Notes: generated from the letters alone by a model not told the origin. DNA of 64,000 nt from Sphingomonas sp. Leaf67 (GCF_001421965.1 NZ_LMLP01000019.1:1-64000); one strand, 5' to 3'; shown: positions 38,091-49,420, counted from the stretch's first letter. Translations and numbers: made by a program.

Positions 38091-39236
38091 ATGATCGACG
38101 ATGGCCGCCTGCCCGCCCCCGCGCTGCGCCCGATCGCCGCCGATCTCGACCGGCTGTCGGCGATCGACCGGCGGCGGCGGTTGATCCCGATCGCGGGCCG
38201 GGATTTTTCCTCGAACGATTATCTGGGGCTGAGCGGATCGCAACACCTGCGCGATGCGGTAACCGACGCCATCGCGCGCGGCGTGCCGGTCGGGTCGGGC
38301 GGATCGCGGCTGCTGCGGGGCAATCATGCCGAGCATGAAGCACTGGAGCGCGAGGCGGCGGCCCTCTTCGGGAGCGAGGCGGCATTGTGGTTCGGCAGCG
38401 GGTTCGCGGCCAACGCCGCGCTGCTGGCGACATTGCCGCAGCGCGGCGACCTGATCGTCCACGACGCGCTGATCCATGCCAGTGCCCATGACGGGATGCG
38501 CCTTGCCCGTGCGCCGGCGGTGGCGGCGGGACATAATGATCCGCAGGCGATCGAAGATGCGATCATCGGCTGGCGGCGCGACGGCGGGACCGGTTCGCCA
38601 TGGATCGCGGTCGAAAGCCTGTACAGCATGGATGGCGACCGTGCGCCGCTCGACGACCTGATCGCGCTCGCCGACCGGCATGGCGCGATGTTGCTGATCG
38701 ACGAAGCCCATGCGACCGGCGTGTTCGGACCCGATGGGCGCGGGCTGGCGGCGGCGTTGGAGGGGCGGCCGAACGTCGTCACGCTGCGCACCTGTGGCAA
38801 GGCGCTGGGCAGCGAAGGCGCGCTGGTATGCGGGCCGGCGGTGGTGTGCGACTTCCTGATCAACCGGGCGCGCGGGTTCATCTTTTCGACCGCGCCGTCG
38901 CCGGTGATGGCGGCGGCGGTCCGGGCGGGCCTGCGGGTGCTGCGCGACGAACCGGAGCGGCGGACGCGGCTGGCGGCGCTGATCGACCATGCGGGCAAGC
39001 GGCTGGGGCGGGTCGGCGCGCGGGTCAGCGGGTCGCAGATCATGCCGCTGATCGTCGGTGACGATGGGCGGGCGATGGCGCTGGCGGCGGCGGTGCAGGC
39101 GGCCGGGTTCGACGTGCGTGGTATCCGCCCACCGACGGTGCCGGCCGGTACGGCGCGGCTACGTATTTCGTTGACGCTGAACGTCGATGCGGCCGCGATC
39201 GACGGTCTGGGCGATGTGCTGGAGCAGTGGTCATGA
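38091..39236 (+). CDS. bioF: 8-amino-7-oxononanoate synthase
   Basis: 381 residues, PLP enzyme joining pimeloyl thioester and alanine in biotin synthesis. [46 protein letters not shown] and the PLP Lys in [12 protein letters not shown] are present. ATG at 38091 with GAGAAGGAG upstream. First gene of bioF-bioD-bioA. Confidence 0.95.
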   Translation: MIDDGRLPAPALRPIAADLDRLSAIDRRRRLIPIAGRDFSSNDYLGLSGSQHLRDAVTDAIARGVPVGSGGSRLLRGNHAEHEALEREAAALFGSEAALWFGSGFAANAALLATLPQRGDLIVHDALIHASAHDGMRLARAPAVAAGHNDPQAIEDAIIGWRRDGGTGSPWIAVESLYSMDGDRAPLDDLIALADRHGAMLLIDEAHATGVFGPDGRGLAAALEGRPNVVTLRTCGKALGSEGALVCGPAVVCDFLINRARGFIFSTAPSPVMAAAVRAGLRVLRDEPERRTRLAALIDHAGKRLGRVGARVSGSQIMPLIVGDDGRAMALAAAVQAAGFDVRGIRPPTVPAGTARLRISLTLNVDAAAIDGLGDVLEQWS

Positions 39237-39856
39237 CCGTGGTCGTCGTCACCGGGACCGATACCGATGTCGGCAAGACCGTGTTCGCCGCCGCGCTGAC
39301 CGGGGCGCTCGGCGCATCCTATTGGAAGCCGGTGCAGGCCGGGACCGACGACAGGACCGATCGCCAAAGCGTCGCCCGGCTGGCGGATGTCGCGCCCGAG
39401 CGTATCCTGCCCGAGGCCTATGCCCTGACCACCCCCTGCTCGCCGCATCGCGCCGCCGCGACCGACGGCGTCACGATCGATCTCGACCGACTGGCGCTGC
39501 CGCAGGTCGAGGGGCCGCTGGTGGTCGAGGGCGCGGGCGGCGTACTGGTGCCGATCGTCGGGCGCACGACGTTCGGCGACCTGTTCGCACGCTGGCAGCG
39601 GCCGGTCGTGCTGGTGGCGCGCACCGCGCTCGGCACGATCAACCACAGCCTGTTGTCGATCGAGGCACTGCGGACGCGCGGCGTGCCGTTGCTGGGCGTC
39701 GCCTTTATCGGGGACAGCGTGCCCGACAGCGAAGAAACGATCGTTCGACTGGGCAATACGAAGCGTCTGGGGCGTCTGCCACGGCTAGATCCGCTCGACC
39801 CTGCGACCTTGGCGGAGGCCTTTACCGCCCATTTCGACATGGAGGATTTCCAGTGA
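39233..39856 (+). CDS. bioD: Dethiobiotin synthetase
   Basis: 207 residues. The P-loop [17 protein letters not shown] binds ATP, and WKPVQAG and [11 protein letters not shown] are the diaminopelargonate-binding segments. It closes the ureido ring of biotin. The ATG at 39233 overlaps the bioF stop (ATGA). Confidence 0.96.
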   Translation: MTVVVVTGTDTDVGKTVFAAALTGALGASYWKPVQAGTDDRTDRQSVARLADVAPERILPEAYALTTPCSPHRAAATDGVTIDLDRLALPQVEGPLVVEGAGGVLVPIVGRTTFGDLFARWQRPVVLVARTALGTINHSLLSIEALRTRGVPLLGVAFIGDSVPDSEETIVRLGNTKRLGRLPRLDPLDPATLAEAFTAHFDMEDFQ

Positions 39857-41100
39857 GGTCGTCGCCCGTCTGGCATCCCTTTACCCAGCATGGATTGCAG
39901 GAGCCTGTCCCACAGATCGTGCGCGGCGATGGCGCTGCACTGTGGACGGCGGACGGGCGGCGGATCGTCGATGCGATCTCCTCGTGGTGGGTGACGACGC
40001 ACGGCCACAACCATCCGCGTATCACCGCCGCCATCGCCGAACAGGCCGGGCGGCTCGATCAGATCATCTTTGCGGGATACACGCACGAGCCGGCCGAAAC
40101 ACTGGCGGCGGGACTGTGCGCTCTGCTGCCCGATGCGCTGACCCGCGTGTTCTTTTCCGATTCGGGATCGACCAGCGTCGAAGTCGCGCTGAAGATGGCG
40201 CTGGGATATTGGCGCAACCGGGGCGAGGATCGGCACCGCATCCTCGTGCTCGACCATGGCTATCACGGCGATACGATCGGGGCGATGTCGGTCGGGGCGC
40301 GGGGGGTGTTCAACCGGGCCTATGCGCCGCTGCTGTTCGATGTCGGGTCGATCCCCTTCCCCGATGCCGGGCACGAACAGGCGACGTTCGACGTGCTGGA
40401 GGCGGCGTGCCGGGCCGGGGCGGCGGCGTTTATCGTCGAACCGCTGGTGTTGGGCGCGGGCGGGATGCGGCTGTATGCGCCGGCGGTTCTGGCGGAGATG
40501 CTCCGGATATGCGCGACATACGGCGTCCTGTTCATCGCCGATGAAGTCATGACCGGCTGGGGCCGCACCGGTACGCTGACCGCGTGCGAACAGGCCGGGG
40601 TGGTGCCCGACCTGATGTGCCTGTCAAAGGGATTGACCGGTGGTGCCATTCCGCTGGCGGTGACGATGGCGAGCGAACCCGTCTTTCAGGCGCATTACGG
40701 GCCGGACCGGGCGACGATGTTCTTTCATTCGTCGAGCTATACCGCGAACCCGATCGCCTGCGCCGCGGCCAATGCCAATCTGGCGATCTGGCGCGAGGAA
40801 CCGGTGGCCGAACGGATCACGTCGCTGACCCGGCGACAGGGGGCGCGGCTGGCGGCGCTGGCGACGCATCGGCGGGTTGCGAACGCTCGCCAGCTCGGCA
40901 CGATCACGGCGTTCGAACTGGATGGCGACGAAGGCTATCTGTCGGACCGCGCGCCGAGACTGCTGGCGCGGTTTAGCGAGGCGGGCCTGTTGCTCCGCCC
41001 GCTCGGTTCGACGCTGTACGTCATGCCGCCCTATTGCATCGACGATCGCGATCTCGACGCGATCTATGCGGCATTGGGCGAGGCGTGCGACGACGCCTGA
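39853..41100 (+). CDS. bioA: Adenosylmethionine-8-amino-7-oxononanoate aminotransferase
   Basis: 415 residues. Class III PLP aminotransferase using S-adenosylmethionine as amino donor. WHPFTQHG is the BioA N-terminal signature, [14 protein letters not shown] the PLP region, and [14 protein letters not shown] holds the Schiff-base Lys. GTG start at 39853 overlaps the bioD stop (GTGA). The pathway's last enzyme, BioB, is encoded at 46131 on the other strand. Confidence 0.96.
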   Translation: MRSSPVWHPFTQHGLQEPVPQIVRGDGAALWTADGRRIVDAISSWWVTTHGHNHPRITAAIAEQAGRLDQIIFAGYTHEPAETLAAGLCALLPDALTRVFFSDSGSTSVEVALKMALGYWRNRGEDRHRILVLDHGYHGDTIGAMSVGARGVFNRAYAPLLFDVGSIPFPDAGHEQATFDVLEAACRAGAAAFIVEPLVLGAGGMRLYAPAVLAEMLRICATYGVLFIADEVMTGWGRTGTLTACEQAGVVPDLMCLSKGLTGGAIPLAVTMASEPVFQAHYGPDRATMFFHSSSYTANPIACAAANANLAIWREEPVAERITSLTRRQGARLAALATHRRVANARQLGTITAFELDGDEGYLSDRAPRLLARFSEAGLLLRPLGSTLYVMPPYCIDDRDLDAIYAALGEACDDA

Positions 41101-41107
41101 TCGAGGC

Positions 41108-42118
41108 TCAACCGCCGAGGATCGAGCGGTATAGCGCGTGATAGCGTTCGGCCATCGCCTCCACCGAAAAGCGCTCGGCGACGCGGGCTCGGCAGGCGGC
41201 GCGGTCGATCTCTCCCACGCGGTCGATCGCGGCGATCGCTTCGTCGAGCGTGTCGACGAGGAAGCCGTTGACGCCGTGCTCGATCAATTCGGGCATCGAC
41301 CCGCGGTCATAGGCGATGACCGGCGTGCCGCAGGCCATCGCCTCGACCACCGACAGGCCGAAGGGTTCGTCGAAGCCGATCAGGTGGAGCAGCGCGCGGG
41401 CACCCCCCAGCAGGTCGGTTCGCGCCGTGCCGCCGACCGCGCCGTGATAGACGATGCGTGTCCCATCAATATGTGGCTCGACCTGTTCGCGCCAGTAGCG
41501 GTCGTCCTGAACGATGCCCGCCATGTGCAGCCGGCGGCCGCTGGCCTGTGCCGCCGCGACCGCTTCGGCCGCGCCCTTGTCGGGGTGCATCCGGCCGAAG
41601 AAGAGCAGGTCTTCACTGCCCTTGGCATCGAACGGAAAGTCGTTCAGCGGAATGCCGTGATGGATCGTCGCCGCATAGCGCAGTGACGGGTGGCGATCGG
41701 CGTCGCTGATCGCGACATACCGCACCCGGTCCTGATAGGGCGCGTACATCGGCAGGATGCGGTCCGATGAAAAGCCGTGGATGGTGGTGACCATCGGGGT
41801 ATCGACCAGCCCCGAAAAGGCGTGGGCGGGAAAGTCGGCCTGATTGTGGATCAGGTCGAATTCGCCCGCGCGTTCGAACAGATGGGCGAGATGCGCGAAC
41901 TCCCAGACCTTCGCGTCGATCGACGGGTCTTCGCTGTAGGGTGCGGGTACCACGCCGGCGAGCGTTGCCGAGGTCTGGCTGTCGAGCGTGGCGAACAGCG
42001 TCACGTCGACGCCACGCGCGACCAGCGCCTCGGTCAGCAGGCTGGTGACTAGTTCCCACGGGCCGTAATGTCGCGGCGGCGTGCGCCACGCGATCGGGGC
42101 GAGCATGGCGATACGCAT
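41108..42118 (-). CDS. Glycosyltransferase family 4
   Basis: 336 residues, GT-B fold. N-terminal acceptor domain with MLAPIAWRTPPRHYGPWE; C-terminal donor domain with FFGRMHPDKG and GFDEPFGLSVVEAMACGTPVIA, containing the E-x7-E pattern of GT4. Acceptor and donor unknown. It is translationally coupled to the GH13 gene (stop and start share a base), so a common glucan or glucoside metabolism is likely. Convergent with bioA, 8 bases apart. Confidence 0.9.
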   Translation of the reverse strand: MRIAMLAPIAWRTPPRHYGPWELVTSLLTEALVARGVDVTLFATLDSQTSATLAGVVPAPYSEDPSIDAKVWEFAHLAHLFERAGEFDLIHNQADFPAHAFSGLVDTPMVTTIHGFSSDRILPMYAPYQDRVRYVAISDADRHPSLRYAATIHHGIPLNDFPFDAKGSEDLLFFGRMHPDKGAAEAVAAAQASGRRLHMAGIVQDDRYWREQVEPHIDGTRIVYHGAVGGTARTDLLGGARALLHLIGFDEPFGLSVVEAMACGTPVIAYDRGSMPELIEHGVNGFLVDTLDEAIAAIDRVGEIDRAACRARVAERFSVEAMAERYHALYRSILGG

Positions 42119-43683
42119 CAGTCGACTTTCAGGATCAGGCCTTCGTCGGGGCGAAGGGAGGAAGCGGTGGCAGCGTCATGGGTCGAGAGGATGACCGCGC
42201 CGGGTTCGAGATCGATGGCGGCCGTTCGGTGGCCAAGGTTGAGCGCGATGCGATAGCGATCGGTGCCGTCACTGCGCAGATAGGTGAGGACGTCGCCTTC
42301 GGCACGGACGTCGCCGATCGTGCCGGTCGCAAGCGCCGGCGTGGCGCGGCGTAGCGCCAGCAAGTGGCGGTACAGGGTCAGCATCGATTCCGGATCATCC
42401 ACCTGCGCAGCAACGTTCAGCGGCAGATGCGCCGGGTCGATCGGCAGCCACGGCTCGCCGGTGGTGAAGCCGCCCTCCCCCGTCCATGGCAGCGGAGTCC
42501 GGACCGGATCGCGGCCCAGCCCCAGCCCCGGTTCGCGCAGCTCGCGCGGGTCCTGAAGCTTGTCGGCAGGAACCTGCGCGTCGGGAAGGCCCAGTTCATC
42601 GCCCTGATACAGCGTCGGCGTACCGCGCAGCGTCAGCAACAGCATCGCCGCCACCCGCGCCTGTGCCGCGCCGACGCGGGTCGTGATGCGTGGGCGGTCG
42701 TGATTGCCGAGCACCCAGTTGGGCCAGCCGCCGGTCGGCAGCGCCGCTTCATATTCAGTCATGCGTTCGGCGAGTTCGGCGGCGTTCCAGCGCGCCTCGA
42801 TCAGCTGGAAATTGAACGGCAGATGCACTTCGGGGGCGTCGGCCGGGCCGTAATAGGTCATCAGCCTCGGCACGGGCAGATAGATTTCGCCGACCAGCAC
42901 CGCATCGTAACGATCGGCCAGTTCGCGCATGTCGGCGGCGATCGCGTGGACTTCGGGCTGGTCGGTCGAATTCAGCTGCAGCACGCGGTGCATCTCGCCC
43001 ATGTCGTCGCGATAGTCGGGGTTGGGCGGATTGTCGGGGAAGCCGGCGTGCTTGACCATGTGCCACAGCACGTCGATGCGAAACCCGTCGACGCCGCGGT
43101 CGAACCAGAAGCGCATCGCGTCGAGCATCGTCGCGCGGACGTCGGGGTTGCGCCAGTTCAGATCAGGCTGTTCGGGCAGGAAGGCACGCGAATAATATTG
43201 CCCGGTTGCGGCGTCGAACGTCCATGCCGGTCCGCCGAAATCGCTGATCCAGTTGTTGGGCGGGCCACCGTCCGGTGCGGGATCATGCCAGATATACCAG
43301 TCACGCCGGGGATGGTCGCGTGACGACCGGCTTTCGGCAAACCACGGATGCTGATCGGAACTGTGGTTCGGCACGAAATCGAGCAGCACGCGCAGGCCCA
43401 GTCCGTGCGCCTTGGCGAGCAGCGCGTCGAAATCAACGAGCGTGCCGAAACGCGGATCGATGCCGGTATAATCGGCCACGTCGTATCCGAAATCGGCCAT
43501 CGGTGACGGGAAGATCGGTGAAATCCACAGCGCATCCACGCCGAGCGATACGAGGTGATCCAGCCGGTCGGCGATACCGCGCAGGTCGCCGATTCCGTCA
43601 CCGTCGCTGTCGGCGAAGGACCGGGGATAGATCTGGTAGATGGTAGCGGCCTGCCACCATGGTTGCGGAGGAGTAACGATCAC
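42118..43683 (-). CDS. GH13 alpha-glucosidase
   Basis: 521 residues. YQIYPRSFADSDGDGIGDLRGI at the start, DGFRIDVLWH (nucleophile Asp), LVGEIYLP (acid/base Glu) and VLGNHDRPR (third Asp) are all present, as in oligo-1,6-glucosidase/alpha-glucosidases. No signal peptide, so cytoplasmic. A GTG at 43683 begins just ahead of the conserved WWQAATIYQIYP; the ribosome binding site is poor. Starts 34 bases past the pccA stop. Confidence 0.92.
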   Translation of the reverse strand: MIVTPPQPWWQAATIYQIYPRSFADSDGDGIGDLRGIADRLDHLVSLGVDALWISPIFPSPMADFGYDVADYTGIDPRFGTLVDFDALLAKAHGLGLRVLLDFVPNHSSDQHPWFAESRSSRDHPRRDWYIWHDPAPDGGPPNNWISDFGGPAWTFDAATGQYYSRAFLPEQPDLNWRNPDVRATMLDAMRFWFDRGVDGFRIDVLWHMVKHAGFPDNPPNPDYRDDMGEMHRVLQLNSTDQPEVHAIAADMRELADRYDAVLVGEIYLPVPRLMTYYGPADAPEVHLPFNFQLIEARWNAAELAERMTEYEAALPTGGWPNWVLGNHDRPRITTRVGAAQARVAAMLLLTLRGTPTLYQGDELGLPDAQVPADKLQDPRELREPGLGLGRDPVRTPLPWTGEGGFTTGEPWLPIDPAHLPLNVAAQVDDPESMLTLYRHLLALRRATPALATGTIGDVRAEGDVLTYLRSDGTDRYRIALNLGHRTAAIDLEPGAVILSTHDAATASSLRPDEGLILKVD

Positions 43684-43717
43684 CCGCCGACAAGCCGCCA
43701 GCGGGCAAAACGTTCCG

Positions 43718-45724
43718 TTATTCGAACTCCATGATGACGGCATCGACCGCCAGACTGTCGCCGGGCGCATGGCGGACGGTGGCGACGGTGCCGGCGCGTT
43801 CGGCGCGCAGGATGTTTTCCATCTTCATCGCCTCGACCACCGCCAGCGGCTGTCCCGCCTCAACGCGCTGCCCCTCGGCCACCTCGACCCGTGTGAGCAG
43901 GCCCGGCATCGGGCACAGCAGGAAACGCGACAGGTCGGGTGGGACCTTTTCAAGCATGTGGTGCGTCAGCGCCGCGATATGCGGGGGCAGCACGCGGACG
44001 ACATGGCTGCCGCCGCGAGCGGTCAGTTTCCAACCGCCAATCGCCCGGGCGATGCGGACGGTCCATTCCTCGCCGTCGATGCGCGCGGTTACGACCCGCT
44101 GCGACGGACGCCAGTGCATCACGACATCGAGCGGCGCGGCGTCGTCGATATGGACCAGCATGCCGCCATCATAGCCATCGACGCAGATGGCGTACCGGCG
44201 GTCGCCGATCGTGACGATGCGCTCGTTCGACGGCGCGATAGCCGTGCCGAGTTGCCCGTCGATCGAGCCGGCGCGGCGCGACTGTTCGCAATCGGCGACG
44301 ACCGCGATCGCGGCCAGCCGCCGCAGCAACGTTTCATCGGCGGGCGCGCCGTGAAAGCCCTCGGGATATTCCTCGGCGATGAAGCCGGTGGTGAGCGCCC
44401 CTTTGCGGAAGCGCGGATGCTGCATGATCGCCGACAGGAAGTCGATGTTGTTGCCGACCCCGGCCAGTTCGAACCGGTCGAGCGCCGCGACCTGCGCAAC
44501 GATCGCCGCCTCACGGGTCGGTGCCCAGGTGACGAGCTTGGCGATCATCGGGTCGTAGAACATGCTGACCTCGCCGCCCTCGGCGACGCCGTCGTCGACG
44601 CGGGTGCGGGGCGTGCCCTCCCCGTGCCGGGGAGGATTATATCTGGTCAGGCGGCCGGTGCTCGGCAGGAAGCCGCGATAGGGGTCTTCGGCATATACCC
44701 GGTTTTCGATCGCCCAGCCGGTCAGCTTCACCTCGTCCTGACCGAAGGCCAGCGGTTCGCCGGCTGCGACGCGCAGCATCTGTTCGACCAGATCTAGGCC
44801 GGTGATCTCTTCGGTCACCGGGTGTTCGACCTGCAACCGGGTGTTCATTTCGAGGAAGTAGAAACTTTCCCCCGTCACGTCCGCGCCCGAGACGATCAGT
44901 TCGACGGTGCCCGCCGAATAATAGCCCACCGCGCGGGCCAGTGCGACGGCCTGTTCGCCCATCGCCTTGCGCATCGCGGGCGTGACGAAGGGCGACGGCG
45001 CTTCCTCGACGACCTTCTGGTGGCGGCGCTGGATCGAGCATTCGCGCTCGCCGAGATAGACGATGGTACCGTGCTGGTCGCCCAGCACCTGAATTTCGAT
45101 GTGGCGCGGGCTTTCGATGAATTTCTCGATGAAGACGCGGTCGTCGCCAAAACTGGCCAGTCCCTCGCGCTTGGTCGCTTCGAAGCCCTCGCGGACGTCC
45201 TGTTCGCTCCACGCTAGGCGCATCCCCTTGCCGCCGCCGCCGGCCGACGCCTTCATCATCACCGGATAACCGATATCGCCGGCGATGCGCACCGCTTCCT
45301 CGGTATCGGCGATCTCACCCAGAAAGCCGGGCACGACGTTGACGCCGGCGGCTTGCGCCAGTTTCTTCGATTCGATCTTGTCGCCCATCGCGGCGATCGC
45401 GTTCGGCGGCGGGCCGACGAAGGTGATGCCGGCATCGGCGCAGGCGCGGGCGAAACTCTCGCGCTCCGACAGGAATCCGTAGCCGGGATGGACGCAGTCC
45501 GCGCCGGTCGCCTTCGCGGCGGCAAGGATGAGTTCGGGCACGAGATAGCTTTGCGCGGCGGGTGCCGGCCCCAGCCGCACGCGCTCGTCCGCCATCAGGA
45601 CGTGCGGTGCGCGGGCGTCGGCATCGGAATAGACCGCGACGGTCGCAATCCCCATCCGCCTGGCGGTGCGCATGACGCGGCAGGCAATTTCCCCGCGATT
45701 GGCGACCAGAATCTTTTTGAACAA
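43718..45724 (-). CDS. pccA: Acyl-CoA carboxylase biotin-containing subunit (propionyl-CoA type)
   Basis: 668 residues. Biotin carboxylase domain: KILVANRGEIACRV, ASAGGGGKGMR ATP loop, FLEMNTRLQVEHPVTE. A central PCC-type BT region follows, then a biotinyl domain with EAMKMENIL, whose Lys is biotinylated by BirA. A TTG start at 45724 is supported by AGGAG six bases upstream and by the family start MFKKILVANRGE. Company of methylmalonyl-CoA mutase and, elsewhere, pccB and epimerase favours propionyl-CoA over methylcrotonyl-CoA. Confidence 0.93.
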   Translation of the reverse strand: MFKKILVANRGEIACRVMRTARRMGIATVAVYSDADARAPHVLMADERVRLGPAPAAQSYLVPELILAAAKATGADCVHPGYGFLSERESFARACADAGITFVGPPPNAIAAMGDKIESKKLAQAAGVNVVPGFLGEIADTEEAVRIAGDIGYPVMMKASAGGGGKGMRLAWSEQDVREGFEATKREGLASFGDDRVFIEKFIESPRHIEIQVLGDQHGTIVYLGERECSIQRRHQKVVEEAPSPFVTPAMRKAMGEQAVALARAVGYYSAGTVELIVSGADVTGESFYFLEMNTRLQVEHPVTEEITGLDLVEQMLRVAAGEPLAFGQDEVKLTGWAIENRVYAEDPYRGFLPSTGRLTRYNPPRHGEGTPRTRVDDGVAEGGEVSMFYDPMIAKLVTWAPTREAAIVAQVAALDRFELAGVGNNIDFLSAIMQHPRFRKGALTTGFIAEEYPEGFHGAPADETLLRRLAAIAVVADCEQSRRAGSIDGQLGTAIAPSNERIVTIGDRRYAICVDGYDGGMLVHIDDAAPLDVVMHWRPSQRVVTARIDGEEWTVRIARAIGGWKLTARGGSHVVRVLPPHIAALTHHMLEKVPPDLSRFLLCPMPGLLTRVEVAEGQRVEAGQPLAVVEAMKMENILRAERAGTVATVRHAPGDSLAVDAVIMEFE

Positions 45725-45762
45725 CTCGCTCTCCTGTCCGCCCCGTTTGTCCGGGGTCAGCA

Positions 45763-46140
45763 TCATGTTTCGCGGCGCAGATCGCGCAACTGCTGCGCCC
45801 GTTCCTTCGTCAGTCGTTCGAGGCAGTTGGCGCGCGCCAGCGGCTGCATCGATCCGCCGGCATAGCGTCCCGCTTCGAGGACGCACTGCGTGTCGCGGAA
45901 CTTCAGCCATGCCCGCTGGCTGGCGAGTGCCGCCGCCGCATAGCCGAAGCCACCGCCGCGCGAGGTATCCGCCGCGTCCTGCGCCTTCATCCGCGCATAG
46001 CTCGCCTGCCATTCGCGGGTCATCGCCGCGTCGGCGCGCTGCAACGCCGCCTGTGCACAGCGGTTCATGTCCACCTGCGTCGTGGCGCTGGCGCAGCCGC
46101 CCTGTGCGGCGGCGGCCGCGAGGAGCAGGGTCAGCAGCAT
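45763..46140 (-). CDS. LprI-like (DUF1311) secreted protein
   Basis: 125 residues. Hydrophobic signal peptide (about 1-14), then four Cys: [24 protein letters not shown] and [12 protein letters not shown]. This Cys pattern and the [10 protein letters not shown] end mark the LprI/DUF1311 domain (some members inhibit lysozyme). Probably periplasmic with two disulfides. It overlaps the bioB stop by 10 bases, so it is in the operon although no metabolic link is evident. Confidence 0.85.
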   Translation of the reverse strand: MLLTLLLAAAAAQGGCASATTQVDMNRCAQAALQRADAAMTREWQASYARMKAQDAADTSRGGGFGYAAAALASQRAWLKFRDTQCVLEAGRYAGGSMQPLARANCLERLTKERAQQLRDLRRET

Positions 46141-47246
46141 GAGGATTTCCGCATCGGTTCTTCCGCCGCCATCGGCGTCAGCCCAAGCTTCGCCAGCAGC
46201 GCGGCGTCGGCGTCGTCGCCGGCGTTGCCCGTAGTAAGCAACCGGTCGCCGGTGAAGATCGAGTTGGCACCGGCCATGAAGCACAGCGCCTGCGTCGCAT
46301 CCGACATGCTTTCGCGCCCCGCCGACAGGCGAACCATGCTCAGCGGCATGGTGATGCGCGCAACGGCGACCGTGCGGACGAATTCGATATCGTCGAGCTT
46401 CGCGAGCGGCGTGTCAGCCAGCATATTACCGAGTACCGTGCCCTTGACCGGGACCAGCGCGTTGACCGGCACGCTTTCGGGATGGCGGGGCAGCGTGGCG
46501 AGCGCGTGGACGAAACCGACCCGGTCGGCGCGGGTCTCCCCCATGCCGACGATCCCGCCGCAGCAGACGTTGATCCCGGCTTCGCGAACATGTTCCAGCG
46601 TGTCGAGCCGGTCGTCGAACGTCCGGGTAGTGATGACGTTGGCGTAGTTTTCCGGCGAGGTGTCGATATTGTGGTTGTAGTAATCGAGACCCGCCTGCCC
46701 CAGCCGCTGCGCCTGATCCGGGGTCAGCATGCCGAGCGTCATGCACGTTTCCATGCCCATCGCGGCGACACCCTCGACCATCGCCACGATCCGGTCCATG
46801 TCGCGGTCCTTGGGGTTGCGCCATGCCGCGCCCATGCAGAAACGCTGCGATCCCGCCGCCTTGGCCTGTGCCGCGCTGGCAAGGACGGCGTCGACGTCCA
46901 TCAGCTTTTCGGCCTTCAGCTGCGTGTCGGCACTGGCCGATTGCGAGCAATAGCCGCAATCCTCGGGACAGCCGCCGGTCTTGATCGACAGCAAAGTGCA
47001 GAGCTGGACCTGCCCGATGGCGTGGTGCGCGCGGTGGACGGTCTGCGCGCGGAACATCAGTTCGTCGAACGGCAGGTCGAACAGGTCTGCGATTTCGGTG
47101 CGGGTCCAGTCACGCCGAACTTCTTCGGCGTGCCCCCGCGCAGGCGGGGGCCCAGAGCCCAGGGTATCGCGCTCGTTACCCTGGCCCCCCGCCTGCGCGG
47201 GGGTAGGTCCATCGATGGGGGCAACCGAAGCAGTCATCACATTCAT
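46131..47246 (-). CDS. bioB: Biotin synthase with a repeat-derived N-terminal segment
   Basis: 371 residues. Radical-SAM motif [11 protein letters not shown] plus the Cys and Arg residues of the 2Fe-2S site; converts dethiobiotin to biotin. The core begins at about residue 43 ([13 protein letters not shown]). Residues ~14-40, rich in Pro/Gly/Ala, are encoded by a palindromic DNA repeat (47132-47203). The ATG at 47246 overlaps the mutase stop (ATGA); a later internal start is possible but none is well placed before the core. Lies between mutase and pccA genes, whose product needs biotin. Confidence 0.94.
   Translation of the reverse strand: MNVMTASVAPIDGPTPAQAGGQGNERDTLGSGPPPARGHAEEVRRDWTRTEIADLFDLPFDELMFRAQTVHRAHHAIGQVQLCTLLSIKTGGCPEDCGYCSQSASADTQLKAEKLMDVDAVLASAAQAKAAGSQRFCMGAAWRNPKDRDMDRIVAMVEGVAAMGMETCMTLGMLTPDQAQRLGQAGLDYYNHNIDTSPENYANVITTRTFDDRLDTLEHVREAGINVCCGGIVGMGETRADRVGFVHALATLPRHPESVPVNALVPVKGTVLGNMLADTPLAKLDDIEFVRTVAVARITMPLSMVRLSAGRESMSDATQALCFMAGANSIFTGDRLLTTGNAGDDADAALLAKLGLTPMAAEEPMRKSSCC
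47132..47203. repeat. Palindromic repeat inside the bioB reading frame
   Basis: Outer arms GCCCCCGCGCAGGCGGGGG (47132-47150) and its near-complement (47185-47203) enclose inner arms CCCAGGGTA (47158-47166) and TACCCTGG (47177-47184). The whole forms a long hairpin of the kind normally found between genes in sphingomonads. Confidence 0.85.
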
Positions 47247-49372
47247 TCGACAGTTTCTCCGACCGGCGGGAGGTTGTGGCCGAGCAGTTTCAGCACCTCC
47301 GCCGCTGCATGGACCAGATTGGTACCCGGTCCGAAAATCGCCGCCACCCCGGCGTCGCGGAGCAGCGCATAATCCTGTGGCGGGATGACCCCGCCGGCGA
47401 TGACCCGGATGTCGGCGCGACCGGCATCGGCCAGTTGCGCGATCAGTTCGGGGATCAGCGTGTTGTGACCGGCGGCAAGACTGGAGGCACCGACGATATC
47501 GACCCCTTCGGTGATCGCCAGTTGCGCGGTTTCCTGCGGCGTCTGGAACAATGGACCCGACACGATGTCGAACCCTAGATCGGCAAAGGCGCTGGCGACG
47601 ACGTTCGCGCCGCGATCATGCCCGTCCTGCCCCATCTTGGCGACCAGCATCCGGGGTTTGCGGCCCAGCCGCCGTTCGACGGCGACGACGCCCTCACCCG
47701 CGCGTGCCCAGCCTTCGTCACCGGCATGCGCGGGACCATAGATCCCCTTGACCGGGGTTACCGAGACCGCGTGGCGACCGAAGGCGACCTCCATCGCCGC
47801 CGACATTTCACCGAGCGTCGCCCGGGCGTGGGCAGCGGCGACGCACAGCGCCAGCAGGTTCGCGTCGCCCTTGGCACCCTCGCGCAACGCCGATAGCGCC
47901 ACCTGCGTCGCGGCTTCGTCGCGGTTCGCGCGGACCTGCTCGATCCGGCGGATCTGGTCGGCGCGGACCTTCGCATTGTCGATCGAGAGGATGTCGATCG
48001 GCGTCTCCTCGGCCAGCCGATATTTGTTGACGCCGACGATGACGTCCTCGGCCCGGTCGACGCGGGCCTGCCGGGCGGCGGCGGCGCGTTCGATATGCTC
48101 CTTGGGCAGGCCCTTGTTGACGGCGTCGATCATGCCGCCCGCCGCTTCGACCTCCTCGATCAGCGCCCATGCCTTTGCGGCGAGTTCGTTGGTCAGCGCC
48201 TCGACATAATAGCTGCCGCCGAGCGGATCGACGACATGGGTCATGCCGGTCTCTTCCTGCAATATCAGCTGCGTATTGCGGGCGATGCGGGCCGAGAAGT
48301 CGGTGGGCAGGGCAACGGCTTCGTCAAGCGAGTTGGTGTGGAGCGACTGGGTCCCGCCGAAGGTGGCGGCCATCGCCTCGATCGTGGTGCGGATGACGTT
48401 GTTGTAGGGGTCCTGCTCGGTAAGCGAGACGCCGCTGGTCTGGCAATGGGTGCGCAGCGTCTGGCTGCGGGGCGAACCGCCGAAATCGGCGATGATCCGG
48501 CTCCACAGCATGCGCGCCGCGCGCAGCTTGGCGATCTCCATGAAGAAATTCATACCGATGCCGAAGAAGAAGGACAGCCGCCCGGCGAACGCATCGATAT
48601 CCAGCCCGCGCTCGATCGCCGCGCGGACATAGGCCATGCCGTCGGCCAGCGTGAACGCCAGTTCCTGCACCGCCGTCGCGCCGGCTTCGTGCATATGATA
48701 GCCGCTGATCGAGATGCTGTTGAAGCGCGGCATGTGCTCGGCGGTATAGGCGATGATGTCCGACACGATCCGCATCGATGGCTCGGGCGGATAGATATAG
48801 GTGTTGCGGACCATGAACTCCTTGAGGATGTCGTTCTGGATCGTGCCCGACAGCTTTTCGGGGCCGACGCCCTGTTCTTCGGCGGCGACGATGTAGAAGG
48901 CGAGGCAGGGCAGCACCGCGCCGTTCATCGTCATGCTGACCGACATGGTGTCGAGCGGGATGCCGTCGAACAGGATCTTCATGTCGTCGATCGTGTCGAT
49001 CGCGACCCCCGCCTTGCCCACGTCCCCCGCCACACGCGGGTGATCGCTGTCATAGCCGCGATGCGTGGCGAGGTCGAAGGCGACCGACAGCCCCTTCTGC
49101 CCCGCCGCCAGATTGCGGCGATAGAAGGCGTTCGATTCCTCGGCGGTCGAGAACCCGGCGTACTGGCGGATCGTCCACGGCCGGCCGGCATACATCGACG
49201 CCTTCACCCCGCGGGTGAACGGCGCAAAACCGGGCAGGCCGGGGTCGGGCGCATCGGCGGCGGTGTAGAGCGGCTTGACCGCGATCCCCTCCGGCGTGTG
49301 CCAGGTGAGATCGGCGTCCTTCACCTCACGCGCGGCGAGCTTCTGCCAGTCATCGATCGTCGGGCCGGTCAT
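47243..49372 (-). CDS. scpA: Methylmalonyl-CoA mutase
   Basis: 709 residues, one chain carrying both the substrate TIM barrel and the C-terminal cobalamin-binding domain ([13 protein letters not shown], with the DxHxxG motif). [19 protein letters not shown] is in the barrel. It converts (R)-methylmalonyl-CoA to succinyl-CoA. No MeaB/ArgK chaperone gene is in the window. It follows the enoyl-CoA hydratase gene by 48 bases. Confidence 0.96.
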   Translation of the reverse strand: MTGPTIDDWQKLAAREVKDADLTWHTPEGIAVKPLYTAADAPDPGLPGFAPFTRGVKASMYAGRPWTIRQYAGFSTAEESNAFYRRNLAAGQKGLSVAFDLATHRGYDSDHPRVAGDVGKAGVAIDTIDDMKILFDGIPLDTMSVSMTMNGAVLPCLAFYIVAAEEQGVGPEKLSGTIQNDILKEFMVRNTYIYPPEPSMRIVSDIIAYTAEHMPRFNSISISGYHMHEAGATAVQELAFTLADGMAYVRAAIERGLDIDAFAGRLSFFFGIGMNFFMEIAKLRAARMLWSRIIADFGGSPRSQTLRTHCQTSGVSLTEQDPYNNVIRTTIEAMAATFGGTQSLHTNSLDEAVALPTDFSARIARNTQLILQEETGMTHVVDPLGGSYYVEALTNELAAKAWALIEEVEAAGGMIDAVNKGLPKEHIERAAAARQARVDRAEDVIVGVNKYRLAEETPIDILSIDNAKVRADQIRRIEQVRANRDEAATQVALSALREGAKGDANLLALCVAAAHARATLGEMSAAMEVAFGRHAVSVTPVKGIYGPAHAGDEGWARAGEGVVAVERRLGRKPRMLVAKMGQDGHDRGANVVASAFADLGFDIVSGPLFQTPQETAQLAITEGVDIVGASSLAAGHNTLIPELIAQLADAGRADIRVIAGGVIPPQDYALLRDAGVAAIFGPGTNLVHAAAEVLKLLGHNLPPVGETVE

Positions 49373-49420
49373 TCGTGCTTCCCTAGCGCCCGGTGGGGGG
49401 GCAAGTCGAGGTGGGTCATG

